Below, one piece after another: positions 33,528 to 42,266 of a DNA stretch of 64,000 bases (position 1 is its first letter; each line of letters begins with the position of its first letter). The stretch is from Alcanivorax sp. S71-1-4 (GTDB lineage Bacteria; Pseudomonadota; Gammaproteobacteria; Pseudomonadales; Alcanivoracaceae). Below the pieces are notes generated by a model, which was not told where the DNA came from, did not search any database, and saw only the letters and a program-made list of their open reading frames with translations. Made by a program: the position numbers and the translations under genes. The stretch spans positions 1-64,000 of the forward strand of contig NZ_AQOR01000020.1 of the NCBI RefSeq assembly GCF_009846755.1, read 5' to 3'.

Positions 33528-35594
33528 ATGAGACGCCTGAACCGGAACCGCCTCTACCCTGCCCTGCTGGCCATGAGCCTGCCGACCTGCGGCCTGGCCG
33601 ACATCGCGCGCCTGGACACCGTGACCGTCGACGGCACACGCATGGAGCGCACACTCCAGGACACCCCCGGTGCGGTCAGCGTGGTCGACGGCGCCAGTGC
33701 ACAGCAGGGCCAGCAGCATCTGCAACTGGACGAAAGCCTGGCGCGCGTCCCGGGCCTGTATCTGCAAAACCGCTACAACTTCGCCCAGAACCTGCGTCTT
33801 TCCAGCCGGGGGTTTGGCGCCCGCGCCCCGTTCGGCGTGCGTGGTCTGCGCGTGCGCGTGGACGGCTTTCCGGAAACCCTGCCGGATGGGCAATCGCAGG
33901 TCGACAGTATCGATCTGGATTCCATGGCGCGTGCCACCGTTCTGCGCGGACCGTCTTCGGTGCTGTACGGGAACGCCACCGGCGGCGTGGTGGACATCGA
34001 GACGTTTTCCGGTCGCACGCTGGATCACGAGGGCGAGTTGCGCCTCTCCGGTGGCAGTGACGGTTACCGCAAGGCCCATCTGCACACCGGCGGTGCCAGC
34101 GAACACATGCATCACTACCTGGGGATCACCGCGCTCAACTACGACGGCTATCGCGACCAGAGCGCGGTGGAAAAATACCTGCTCAATGGCCGCCTCGGCT
34201 GGATGCTGGATGACCAGCGTGAACTGCAACTGCTGCTGTCCGCGGTCGACACCCCCTACGCCGAAGACCCCGGCGGCCTGACCCGTGCGCAGGCACACGC
34301 GGATCGCGAGCGCGCCGCCACCATGGCCACCCGGCTGGATGCCGGACAGAAAGTGGACCAGCAACGCCTGGGCGTGCTGTACCGCGACGCGTCCCTCAGC
34401 GATGGCGTACTACAGGCCCGCGCCTTTGTCAGCCGGCGCAACTTCGATCAGCAGTTGCCGTTCCCCGGCAGCAGCCTGATTGACTACCAGCGCCTGTTTT
34501 ATGGCGCCGGGGTGGATTACAGCCGTGCCCTGTCGCTGTTCGGGCTGTCGCACCGCTACCTGATCGGCCTCGACGCCGACCGGCAACAGGATGACCGTGG
34601 CCGGCGCAGCGTCAGCGCCACCGGCGCGATCACCGGCATCACTGCCAACGAAGACCAGACCGCCACCAGCGTTGGCCTGTTCCTGCAAACCGACACCACC
34701 CTGAGCGAACACTGGACACTCTCGCTGGGCGCCCGCGCCGACCGCATCCGGCTGCGCATCGACGATGACCTGCTCAGCGATGGCAGCGACGACAGCGGCG
34801 AACAGAAATTCAACGAAGGCAGCTTCAGCGCCGGCCTGAGCTGGGCCGCGCACCCGCAACACACGCTGTATGCCACCGTCAGTTCCGCGTTTGAAACACC
34901 CACCTTTACCGAACTGGCCAACCCGTCCGGTGCCGGCGGTTTCAATCCCGACCTTGAACCACAGAAAGCTCTGAACCGCGAGATCGGCGCACGGGGCCTG
35001 CTGACCGACAACCTGCTCTACGATCTCGCCGTATTCAGCGTCCGGGTCAAAGATGAAATCACGCCCTACGAACTGGCCGGCCGCACTTTTTATGACAACG
35101 CAGCGCGCACCCGCCGCGAGGGGCTGGAACTGGCGTTGCAGCATTTCACCACCGACACCCTGACCACGACCGTGGCGTGGACCTGGGCGCAGTATCGTTT
35201 TGAACGCTTCGTGGACCAGCAACAGGGCCAGGACGTGCAGGACAAGCGCATGCCCGGCCTGCCGCAGCATATTCTGTTCGCCGAGGCTGCGTGGCGGCCC
35301 CACAACGGCTTTTTCCTGATCGGCGATGTGCGTTACGCCAGCAAGGTGTACGCCGAAAACACCAACGAGACCCGCGTTGGCAGCAGCACCCTGGTGAACA
35401 CCCGTGTCGGCAAGCGCTGGCAATTCACACGGCAGTATTTTGAGCTGCACACCGGCATCAACAATCTGCTCGACCGCGACTACTACGGCAACCTGCGCAT
35501 CAACGCCAACAGTGACCGGCCAGTAGACCAACGGGGTTATTTTGAACCGGCACCGGGCCGTACCGTCTATGCGGGCATCACGCTGGGCTGGTGA
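33528..35594 (+). CDS. TonB-dependent outer-membrane receptor
   Basis: A 688-residue receptor with a signal peptide (ending near CGLADIARLD). Its TonB box-like start is LDTVTVDGTRMERTL. The plug domain has SVVDGASAQQGQQHLQLDES, LRLSSRGFGARAPFGVRGLR and VLRGPSSVLYGNATGGVV, and the barrel ends in TVYAGITLGW. It resembles FecA- or iron-siderophore-type receptors, but the ligand cannot be assigned. There is no obvious Fur box in the 190 bp upstream. The periplasmic peroxiredoxin gene starts 3 bp after its stop, so they form an operon, an unusual pairing. The upstream region has a CACTTG...CAAGTG inverted repeat at about 33460-33485. Confidence 0.9.
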   Translation: MRRLNRNRLYPALLAMSLPTCGLADIARLDTVTVDGTRMERTLQDTPGAVSVVDGASAQQGQQHLQLDESLARVPGLYLQNRYNFAQNLRLSSRGFGARAPFGVRGLRVRVDGFPETLPDGQSQVDSIDLDSMARATVLRGPSSVLYGNATGGVVDIETFSGRTLDHEGELRLSGGSDGYRKAHLHTGGASEHMHHYLGITALNYDGYRDQSAVEKYLLNGRLGWMLDDQRELQLLLSAVDTPYAEDPGGLTRAQAHADRERAATMATRLDAGQKVDQQRLGVLYRDASLSDGVLQARAFVSRRNFDQQLPFPGSSLIDYQRLFYGAGVDYSRALSLFGLSHRYLIGLDADRQQDDRGRRSVSATGAITGITANEDQTATSVGLFLQTDTTLSEHWTLSLGARADRIRLRIDDDLLSDGSDDSGEQKFNEGSFSAGLSWAAHPQHTLYATVSSAFETPTFTELANPSGAGGFNPDLEPQKALNREIGARGLLTDNLLYDLAVFSVRVKDEITPYELAGRTFYDNAARTRREGLELALQHFTTDTLTTTVAWTWAQYRFERFVDQQQGQDVQDKRMPGLPQHILFAEAAWRPHNGFFLIGDVRYASKVYAENTNETRVGSSTLVNTRVGKRWQFTRQYFELHTGINNLLDRDYYGNLRINANSDRPVDQRGYFEPAPGRTVYAGITLGW

Positions 35595-35597
35595 AGC

Positions 35598-36278
35598 ATG
35601 CGCTATTGGCCGGCTCTGCTACTTTGTTGTGTCCTTGCCCCGGCACACGCCCTGCTGCTGGGCGATGCGGCGCCGGATTTTCATGCCGACACCACCGCGG
35701 GAGCAGTGCATTTCGACGACTGGCGGCAGGATCACTGGGTGGTGCTGTTCTCGCACCCGGCCAGTTTCACACCCGTCTGCACCACTGAACTGGCGGCCGT
35801 ACAACGGCTCCAGAAAGCCTTCGCCGCACGCGGCGTGCGCACCCTTGCCCTGGCAGTCAGCCCTCTCGAGGATTTGCGCCAGTGGCTCGACGATATCGAA
35901 CGCAGCCAGGGTGTGCGCCCGGCGTTCCCGCTGATTTCGGATCACGACCGTGTCATCAGTACCCGTTACGGCATGCTGCATCCCCGTGCACAATCGGTCA
36001 GCACGGTGCGCAGTGTGTTTGTGATCGACCCGCGCGGGCGCCTGCGTCTGAAAATCGATTACCCCGCCCAGGTGGGCCGCAATGTCGACGAACTGTTGCG
36101 CGCCATCGATGCCCTCCAGGCCACCGATCGCTATCCGGTGCTGACGCCGGCCGACTGGCAACCCGGCGATGACGTGATTCTCTCTCCCCGCCTGTCACCT
36201 GCCGACGCACGCATCCTGTTCCCCACGCAACGCGACACCGTGCTGCCCTATCTCAAGTACACGCCACTGCCGCGCTGA
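35598..36278 (+). CDS. Periplasmic 1-Cys (Prx6-type) peroxiredoxin
   Basis: A 226-residue protein with a signal peptide (MRYWPALLLCCVLAPAHALL) ahead of a Prx6-type domain. The peroxidatic Cys is in FSHPASFTPVCTTELAAVQR, and the Arg of the catalytic pair is in VSTVRSVFVIDPRGRL. The C-terminal extension typical of 1-Cys enzymes is LTPADWQPGDDVILSPRLS. Most Prx6 enzymes are cytoplasmic, so an export signal is noteworthy. It reduces H2O2 or lipid peroxides, here probably in the periplasm. It follows the TonB receptor by 3 bp, so both are probably translated from one mRNA. Confidence 0.85.
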   Translation: MRYWPALLLCCVLAPAHALLLGDAAPDFHADTTAGAVHFDDWRQDHWVVLFSHPASFTPVCTTELAAVQRLQKAFAARGVRTLALAVSPLEDLRQWLDDIERSQGVRPAFPLISDHDRVISTRYGMLHPRAQSVSTVRSVFVIDPRGRLRLKIDYPAQVGRNVDELLRAIDALQATDRYPVLTPADWQPGDDVILSPRLSPADARILFPTQRDTVLPYLKYTPLPR

Positions 36279-36286
36279 TCTCCGCC

Positions 36287-36305
36287 TTTGGTACCTGATA
36301 CCAAA
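36287..36305. promoter_or_regulatory. Inverted repeat TTTGGTA-n5-TACCAAA upstream of the porin gene
   Basis: A perfect 7-bp inverted repeat with a 5-base spacer, 116 bp before the porin ATG. It has the shape of a dimeric-repressor or activator site. No regulator is identified. Confidence 0.45.
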
Positions 36306-36420
36306 CGCCCACGGCGCTAATACCAGCACGGCACCAAGGCGTTATTCAGACACCCCGTCACGCTCACCATACTCAAGACGCCCTCTATCGACTGCAATCG
36401 ACAACAACACGGAGCGCGTC

Positions 36421-37587
36421 ATGAAAAAAAACAACTCCCGGATCATTCCCCTGTCACTGGCCTTTGCCTTGCCACTGTGCGCAGCGCAGCACGCCAGCGC
36501 CGCCCTCACCCTGTACGACGGCGACAACACCAGCTTCACCACCGACGGCTATATCAATGCCTTCTATGTGCACAATGAGGTGGACCGCCCCGGCGATCAG
36601 TTCGACCGCCGCCAGGCACGGGTCAAGATGGGTTTTCTGCCCAACTATCTCGGCTTCAACATGAAACGCCAGGCGGGTGATCTCACCCTTGGCGCACGCG
36701 CCTCGTTCTGGGTCACCATCAACGACAGCGAAGTCAACGGCACCGGCACCGCCATTGATGTGCGGCAGTTCTACGGCACCGTCGGCGGCGGTTTCGGCGA
36801 AGTGCTGATCGGCAAGGACTTCGGTCTGTTCGCACGCTCCAACATCCTGCGTGACGAACTGCTGGCCGGCTACGGCCAGGCCAGCGACACGCTCGGGCTG
36901 ATGGACGGCACCGGCGTGTCATTCGGCAATATCGGCACCGGCTATCCGTACCCATTTCCCAGCTCGCAGATCACCTGGCGCAGCCCGGCCATGAGCGGCG
37001 TCAATATCGCTGTGGGCATTTTCGATCCGTATGACACCACCGAAGTGGGTGGCGCCGGCAAGGCGTACCAGGACGCGCCGCGCGTCGAAAGTGAGGTGAG
37101 TTATCAGATGGATCTGGGTGGCGCAACGGTGTATGCCTGGATCAACGGCGCCTACCAGACCTCGAAAAACACCGACAGCACGGTGGACGAGGTCAGCTCG
37201 CGCGGCGTTGGCTACGGTGTACAGGTGAAAGTCGCGGACCTGTCACTGACGGCCTCCGGGTTCGACGCCAAGGGCATCCATCCGCTGTTCTCCAACAATC
37301 TTGGCCAGGCCAACCTGCAGGAAATCGACAGCGACGGCTATCTGGTGCAAGGCGCCTACCAGTTTGGCAAGGCACGGCTCGCGCTGTCTTATGGCCGCAC
37401 CGACGACGACGGGCTGGTGCTCGGCAGCGCCGCCGAATACGAGAACAAGGCCGTGATGCTGAGCTATGCCGTGAATGACTACCTGAACCTGGTCAGCAAC
37501 TTCAGCCGTTTCGAGATTGATGACACGGCGGCCGGGGAACTGGAAAGCACCGACACCCTGGCCGTGGGCGCAACCGTTTCCTGGTAA
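36421..37587 (+). CDS. Gram-negative porin
   Basis: A 388-residue outer-membrane porin with a signal peptide (PLSLAFALPLCAAQHASA) and beta-strand repeats. Porin-type features include TDGYINAFYVHNEVDRPGDQ, DVRQFYGTVGGGFGEVLIGK, and a C-terminal LAVGATVSW ending in an aromatic residue. It resembles general porins of the PF13609/Porin_4 type found with alcohol-metabolism genes. Regulation may involve the TTTGGTA inverted repeat upstream. It is a single gene ending in a symmetric terminator shared with the convergent exporter gene. Confidence 0.88.
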   Translation: MKKNNSRIIPLSLAFALPLCAAQHASAALTLYDGDNTSFTTDGYINAFYVHNEVDRPGDQFDRRQARVKMGFLPNYLGFNMKRQAGDLTLGARASFWVTINDSEVNGTGTAIDVRQFYGTVGGGFGEVLIGKDFGLFARSNILRDELLAGYGQASDTLGLMDGTGVSFGNIGTGYPYPFPSSQITWRSPAMSGVNIAVGIFDPYDTTEVGGAGKAYQDAPRVESEVSYQMDLGGATVYAWINGAYQTSKNTDSTVDEVSSRGVGYGVQVKVADLSLTASGFDAKGIHPLFSNNLGQANLQEIDSDGYLVQGAYQFGKARLALSYGRTDDDGLVLGSAAEYENKAVMLSYAVNDYLNLVSNFSRFEIDDTAAGELESTDTLAVGATVSW

Positions 37588-37603
37588 CACCCGCCCGGCA
37601 ATA

Positions 37604-37636
37604 AAAAAAGGGGGGCAACGGGCAGCCCCCTTTTTT
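37604..37636. terminator. Bidirectional intrinsic terminator
   Basis: GGGGGC/GCCCCC stem flanked by seven A on the left and six T on the right, between the convergent porin and exporter genes. It can act on both strands. Confidence 0.85.
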
Positions 37637-37666
37637 CGCCCCATGCTGCACAGCGGGGCTTTCACA

Positions 37667-38881
37667 TCAGCCCCCCGCGCCCTCCCCATCCCGATCGCCG
37701 GCGGAGACGATGCAGGACAGCACAAGCACTATTGCGGCAAGAGACAGCGAGTAGATGATGACCGGCCAGGCGGTATCACCCGGCAAGAGCACAATGATGC
37801 ACGTGCCAATGCCGCCCAGTATCAATCCCCCCAGGGAGAAGTAGACCGCGGTGGCAGCGCCAGCAATATGATCCAGGCCCTGCAACGCACCATTCGGTGC
37901 CACAGACACCGCCGCCGCAATCCCCACCCCCATCAGCCACATTGGCACGATAAAGCCGGACACCGACAACGGCGCCCAGGATTCCCCCACCCCCAGCAGG
38001 ATGGCGCCTGCGATCAGGCAGGCCATTCCGATCCGCAAGGTGTTCAGGCGGCCCCACCGGCGCACCAGGTATCCCACGCCCCGCATTGCCCCCATCATCG
38101 CGACCGCGACAGTGGCAAAGAGCACGCTGAACTCGAGTTGAGACAGCGATTGCCTGCCCATCATCACTCGGGGCGCCGTGGAAAAAAAGACAAAGAAGGT
38201 GCCCATCCCTGCGCTGTAGCACAGGGTGTACAGCCAGAAGTGCAGCCGCCTCACCGGCAACAGTAATTGTGACCCGCGCATGTCCACCGTTTTCTGCCGA
38301 CGGGTTTCCGGCCAGCATCGCCACGCCGCGACGCAGGCCATCAGCATCCCGATGCCCAGCAGGACAAAGATGGCACGCCATCCGAGCCAGACGTCAATCA
38401 GCGTACCCAGCAAAGGCCCTGTCGCCGGCACCATGGCCAGCATGGAACCCAGCAAACCATAAATGACGTTGCTCTCATCACGGCCGGCATAGATGTCACG
38501 CACGGTGGCGAAGGTGGCCACGAGGCAGGCCGAGGCGCCACAGGCCTGGACAATCCGAAGGCCAACAAACAGCCCCGCGGACGCTGTAACGGCAAGCCCC
38601 AGCGAGGCCGCCACATAGATCAACGCGCCGGCAAGCAACACCGGGCGCCGCCCCAGCCTGTCGGACAGGGGCCCGAACAGAAGCTGGCCTGCGCCGATCA
38701 CGATGAGATAGACCGTCAACGTAAGCTGAACGGTTTCCGGCGTGGTGCCCAGCACATCGGGCATGACAGGCACCACCGGCAAATACATGTCCATGGCCAG
38801 GGAGGCCAGCAAATCAAAGGGGGATAACAACAGCAGTGTGGCGACAAGAGAATACCGCCAGGGTGGGTTTTCTGAGCGCAC
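37667..38881 (-). CDS. CmlA/FloR-like phenicol (chloramphenicol) exporter, MFS
   Basis: A 404-residue, 12-helix MFS transporter of DHA1. It is strikingly like CmlA: WRYSLVATLLLLSPFDLLAS, LAMDMYLPVVPVMPDVLGTT, GAGQLLFGPLSDRLGRRPVL, and QACGASACLVATFATVRDIY. A GTG at 38881 is chosen as start: it follows CTGGAG by 8 bases and aligns with the CmlA N-terminus (MRSKN; here M/VRSEN), while the ATG at 38938 has no ribosome site. It exports chloramphenicol-type drugs in exchange for protons, which is family knowledge. Upstream there is a 14-codon ORF followed by a hairpin, as in the cmlA attenuator. No integron, IS or cassette structure surrounds it, so it appears to be a chromosomal relative. Confidence 0.85.
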   Translation of the reverse strand: MRSENPPWRYSLVATLLLLSPFDLLASLAMDMYLPVVPVMPDVLGTTPETVQLTLTVYLIVIGAGQLLFGPLSDRLGRRPVLLAGALIYVAASLGLAVTASAGLFVGLRIVQACGASACLVATFATVRDIYAGRDESNVIYGLLGSMLAMVPATGPLLGTLIDVWLGWRAIFVLLGIGMLMACVAAWRCWPETRRQKTVDMRGSQLLLPVRRLHFWLYTLCYSAGMGTFFVFFSTAPRVMMGRQSLSQLEFSVLFATVAVAMMGAMRGVGYLVRRWGRLNTLRIGMACLIAGAILLGVGESWAPLSVSGFIVPMWLMGVGIAAAVSVAPNGALQGLDHIAGAATAVYFSLGGLILGGIGTCIIVLLPGDTAWPVIIYSLSLAAIVLVLSCIVSAGDRDGEGAGG

Positions 38882-38944
38882 GAGAACAACTCCAGGGAAA
38901 AAAATTCCATGGCGCTCCTGTCCAGCAAGGGACATCATGAGAGC

Positions 38945-38978
38945 GCCGCAACAACGGATAACTGAAGGTTGCTGCGGC
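38945..38978 (-). promoter_or_regulatory. Hairpin of a candidate translational attenuator
   Basis: On the minus strand GCCGCAGCAAC pairs with GTTGTTGCGGC (one wobble) around a 12-base loop. It begins right after the stop codon of the leader ORF and about 60 bases before the exporter's GTG. Confidence 0.5.
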
Positions 38979-39023
38979 TTATTGCTGTGCTTTCTTGGCC
39001 GTCTTCATCGCTGCCTGACTCAT
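38979..39023 (-). CDS. Possible 14-residue leader peptide of the phenicol exporter
   Basis: ATG-initiated ORF encoding MSQAAMKTAKKAQQ, then TAA, with the hairpin immediately after. Known cmlA and cat leaders are 9-14 residues and stall ribosomes with drug bound, opening a downstream stem. Lys/Thr/Ala-rich content fits. There is no convincing ribosome-binding site, which weakens the call. Confidence 0.4.
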   Translation of the reverse strand: MSQAAMKTAKKAQQ

Positions 39024-39093
39024 CAAGGTGGCCGTATCGTAACAGGCTTCACCCGTCGCTGCGACGGCGCCTTGTCACGCGGCAAACCGGCCT

Positions 39094-40551
39094 TTAATCA
39101 TTGAACTCGCAATCATCGATCTTCTGAAACGGCTGCGTCAGGCATCGGCGCAGGCTGGCCAGCGGCTGGAAGTCGCCCTGCTCCGCCGCCGCCTCCACCC
39201 GTTGCAGATGACGCTCACGCAACACATACACCGGATTGACGCCGGCCATGAAGCGCTGACGCTCCTGTACCGTGGCCGATTCGTGCTGTAGCCGCTGCCG
39301 GTAGGACGCCAGCCACTGCGCCGGCAACGCGGCGTCCGGTGCAAAACCCAGTGCACGGGCAAACGCGGCGTCGGCGCCCGGTGTGTCGCCCCAGCTCATC
39401 AGTACACGAAAGGCCCGCGAATAATCCGCGCCGTGCCGGTGCAGCAACCGCAGCCAGCCAGCCACCAGCTCGCCATCTTCCGGCCGCGACATGATCCACC
39501 CCAGACGCGATCGCATGCCACACAGAATGGCACGCTCCACCTGGCCGTCGAAGTCGTCCAGCGCAGCCTGCAGGCGCGGCAGGGGCACCAGCGGAGTCAG
39601 GCATCGGGCCAGCACGGAGAGACCAAACGCCATGGCCTGAGGTTGCGCGGCAAAGGCATAACGCCCGCCCACATCGTCGCGCGCCGGTGCCAGCGATGGC
39701 TGGTACTGCTCCATAAAGACACAGGTGCCGTGATCCAGCGTGAGGCCCAGTACGGACAGGTTGTCGGTATTCAGCGTGCCATGCACGAATCCCCACACCT
39801 GCCAGGCAGCCACCAGTTGCGCACACCGCAGCACGACATGACGGAAGAATGTTTCCGTATCCGGGGCGGGCGTTTCCCCATGGCACTGCCCCATGGAAGC
39901 AATCAGCGCTGACAGCGCCGACGTATCGCGCCGGTAATGCAGCCACTCGAAATGGCCGATCCGCACATGCGACGGCGCCAGGCGCAATACTGTCGCCGCC
40001 GGCTCCAGGCGTGTGCGCTGTACACGGGCGTCATGCACACACAGGCTCAACGGCAGGCTGGTGGCAATGCCCAGCCCGTACAGCGCGTGGCTGGCGAGGT
40101 ATTCGCGCAAGGCGCTGCGCAACCCGAGCCGGCCGTCGCCGTTGCGCGAAAAAGGAGTGCGTCCGCTGCCCTTGATATACAGATCCAGCCTGCCCAGCGG
40201 CATGGCCACTTCCCCCAGCAACAGCGCACGGCCGTCACCGAGCATCGGATTGAAAACCCCATGCTGATGGCCAGCATATTTCTGCGCCAGAGGCGCCATG
40301 CCCGGCAGCAGACGCTCTCCGGCATGCAGCGCGCGCAATGTCGCCACACTGGCGGCGTCGGTGCGTACCTGCCGCGCATCCAGTTGCAACAACCGCAAGG
40401 CCGCCGGTGACATATCGGCCAGATGACACACCGGCAAGGGTTGGGGCGGTTGCGGCGACCACAGTGTCGGCGGCAGCTGTTGCCACCCCTGCACCAGTGG
40501 CAGTGACCGCCAGGGATTCGTCAGCCCCCCTTTTTTCAGCAACATGTTCAT
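39094..40551 (-). CDS. Divergent second SelO-family protein
   Basis: About 485 residues from the ATG at 40551 (a longer start at 40608 would run through the upstream terminator). The SelO core is present: LYIKGSGRTPFSRNGDGR, ALREYLASHAL and HGTLNTDNLSVLGLTLDHG. This keeps the nucleotide-binding Lys (about 127), Glu (about 150), catalytic Asp/Asn (about 263-264) and metal Asp (about 273). It differs from the 5714 copy in the stretch after the metal Asp (TCVFMEQYQP instead of the usual PYGFLDAFEP). The end also differs: it stops at DDCEFND without the CSS tail. It is probably an active AMP-transferase with different targets. It lies between the ALDH terminator and the exporter leader. Confidence 0.85.
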   Translation of the reverse strand: MNMLLKKGGLTNPWRSLPLVQGWQQLPPTLWSPQPPQPLPVCHLADMSPAALRLLQLDARQVRTDAASVATLRALHAGERLLPGMAPLAQKYAGHQHGVFNPMLGDGRALLLGEVAMPLGRLDLYIKGSGRTPFSRNGDGRLGLRSALREYLASHALYGLGIATSLPLSLCVHDARVQRTRLEPAATVLRLAPSHVRIGHFEWLHYRRDTSALSALIASMGQCHGETPAPDTETFFRHVVLRCAQLVAAWQVWGFVHGTLNTDNLSVLGLTLDHGTCVFMEQYQPSLAPARDDVGGRYAFAAQPQAMAFGLSVLARCLTPLVPLPRLQAALDDFDGQVERAILCGMRSRLGWIMSRPEDGELVAGWLRLLHRHGADYSRAFRVLMSWGDTPGADAAFARALGFAPDAALPAQWLASYRQRLQHESATVQERQRFMAGVNPVYVLRERHLQRVEAAAEQGDFQPLASLRRCLTQPFQKIDDCEFND

Positions 40552-40566
40552 ACGCACCCCGGAAAT

Positions 40567-40594
40567 AAAAAAAGCCGCCCCGTACCGGGGCGGC
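40567..40594 (-). terminator. Intrinsic terminator of the aldehyde dehydrogenase gene
   Basis: On the minus strand GCCGCCCCG and CGGGGCGGC form a 9-bp stem followed by seven T, about 40 bp past the ALDH stop. Confidence 0.9.
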
Positions 40595-40635
40595 AGAACC
40601 GACGTCAAGACAGACTGTCAGGAGAAGCGGTTGGC

Positions 40636-42156
40636 TCAGAAGAAACCGAGCGGATTGATGTCATAACTCACCAGCAGGTTTTTGGTTTGCTGATAATGGT
40701 CGAGGATCATCTTGTGCGTTTCACGGCCGATCCCGGACTTTTTATAGCCACCGAAGGCCGCATGCGCCGGATAGGCGTGGTAACAGTTGGTCCAGACGCG
40801 GCCGGCCTTGATCCCGCGCCCCATGCGGAACGCCACATTGATGTCACGGCTCCAGACACCCGCCCCCAGGCCAAACTCGGTGTCATTGGCAATGCGCAGG
40901 GCTTCTTCTTCATCACGGAAGGTCGTCACACCCACCACCGGGCCGAAGATCTCTTCCTGGAACACGCGCATCTTGTTGTGGCCCTTGAACAGGGTCGGCT
41001 GGATGTAGAAACCCTGGCCCAGCTCGTCCGGCAGCGCTTCGCTGCCACCGCCGGCCAGCACTTCCGCGCCTTCTTCGCGGGCAATGGTCATGTACGACAT
41101 GATCTTGTCGAACTGCTCTCGGGAGGCCTGCGCACCCACCTGTGTCTCGGTGTCCAGCGGGTTGCCTCGCTGGATGGTCTTGATGCGGCGGATCACGCGC
41201 TCGATGAAATCGTCGTACATGCTTTCCTGGATCAGCGCGCGCGACGGGCAGGTACAGACTTCGCCCTGGTTGAAGTAGGCCAGCACCAGACCTTCCACCG
41301 CCTTGTCGATGAAGGATTCTTCTGCGTTCATGATGTCGGCGAAATAGACGTTGGGGGATTTCCCGCCCAGTTCCACCGTGGAAGGAATAATGTTTTCCGC
41401 CGCACACTTGAGAATGTGCGAGCCGACCGGCGTGGAGCCGGTGAAGGCGATCTTGGCGATGCGCTTGCTGGTGGCCAGCGCCTGCCCGGCTTCTTCACCG
41501 AAACCGTTGACGATATTCAGTACGCCCGCCGGCAGCAGGTCACCGATCAGTTCCATCACTTTCAGGATCGACACCGGCGTCTGCTCCGCCGGCTTGAGCA
41601 CGATGCAGTTGCCTGCGGCCAGTGCGGGTGCCAGTTTCCAGGCCGCCATCAGGATCGGGAAGTTCCACGGAATGATCTGGCCGACCACACCGAGCGGCTC
41701 ATGAAAATGATAGGCCACGGTGTTGGCGTCGATATCGGCGGCACTGCCTTCCTGTGCGCGGATACAGCCGGCGAAATAGCGGAAGTGATCCACCGCCAGC
41801 GGGATGTCCGCGTTCAGCGTCTCACGCACGGCCTTGCCGTTGTCCCAGGTTTCGGCCACCGCCAACGCTTCCAGGTGTTGCTCCATCCGGTCAGCAATGC
41901 GCAGCAGAATATTGCCGCGCTCCTGTACAGAGGTGCGCCCCCAGGCCTCCGCTACGCGGTGTGCAGCATCCAGCGCCAGATCAATGTCCTCGGCGCTGGA
42001 GCGCGCCACCTGGCAGAACACCTGGCCGTTGACCGGGCTGACATTATCAAAATAGCGCCCTTTTACCGGCGCGACCCACTCCCCGCCGATGTAATTTTCA
42101 TAACGTTGCTTAAAGGATACGACCGAGCCTTCGCTGCCAGGGTTTGCGTAAATCAT
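40636..42156 (-). CDS. exaC: NAD-dependent aldehyde dehydrogenase, ExaC type
   Basis: A 506-residue protein matching the ExaC/AldA group: [40 protein letters not shown], and [14 protein letters not shown]. The active-site Glu is in [14 protein letters not shown] and the Cys in [16 protein letters not shown]. It oxidises acetaldehyde and similar aldehydes, made by the PQQ dehydrogenase encoded 2.5 kb away, to acids in the cytoplasm with NAD. An ATAGTCCCTTGGT motif lies about 98 bp before its start and is shared with the PQQ dehydrogenase promoter. It has its own terminator. Gene neighbours are the quinoprotein accessory genes upstream on the same strand. Confidence 0.92.
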   Translation of the reverse strand: MIYANPGSEGSVVSFKQRYENYIGGEWVAPVKGRYFDNVSPVNGQVFCQVARSSAEDIDLALDAAHRVAEAWGRTSVQERGNILLRIADRMEQHLEALAVAETWDNGKAVRETLNADIPLAVDHFRYFAGCIRAQEGSAADIDANTVAYHFHEPLGVVGQIIPWNFPILMAAWKLAPALAAGNCIVLKPAEQTPVSILKVMELIGDLLPAGVLNIVNGFGEEAGQALATSKRIAKIAFTGSTPVGSHILKCAAENIIPSTVELGGKSPNVYFADIMNAEESFIDKAVEGLVLAYFNQGEVCTCPSRALIQESMYDDFIERVIRRIKTIQRGNPLDTETQVGAQASREQFDKIMSYMTIAREEGAEVLAGGGSEALPDELGQGFYIQPTLFKGHNKMRVFQEEIFGPVVGVTTFRDEEEALRIANDTEFGLGAGVWSRDINVAFRMGRGIKAGRVWTNCYHAYPAHAAFGGYKKSGIGRETHKMILDHYQQTKNLLVSYDINPLGFF

Positions 42157-42253
42157 GGGCTGATTCCTCTCTTGTTGTCTTGACGTCCGCGCAGGTCAAC
42201 AGGGCGCGCGCTGTCCTGTCAGAATAGGTCCGGCCGGGAAGCCCCTGCATGCT

Positions 42254-42266
42254 ACCAAGGGACTAT
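42254..42266 (-). promoter_or_regulatory. ATAGTCCCTTGGT motif upstream of the ALDH gene
   Basis: Identical in sequence and orientation to the motif at 44484-44496 before the PQQ dehydrogenase gene. It overlaps the 3' end of the metallohydrolase gene. Candidate ErbR site. Confidence 0.5.

Noticed and set aside
40687..42183. Long plus-strand frame opposite the aldehyde dehydrogenase gene
   Set aside because: Antisense shadow without family features.
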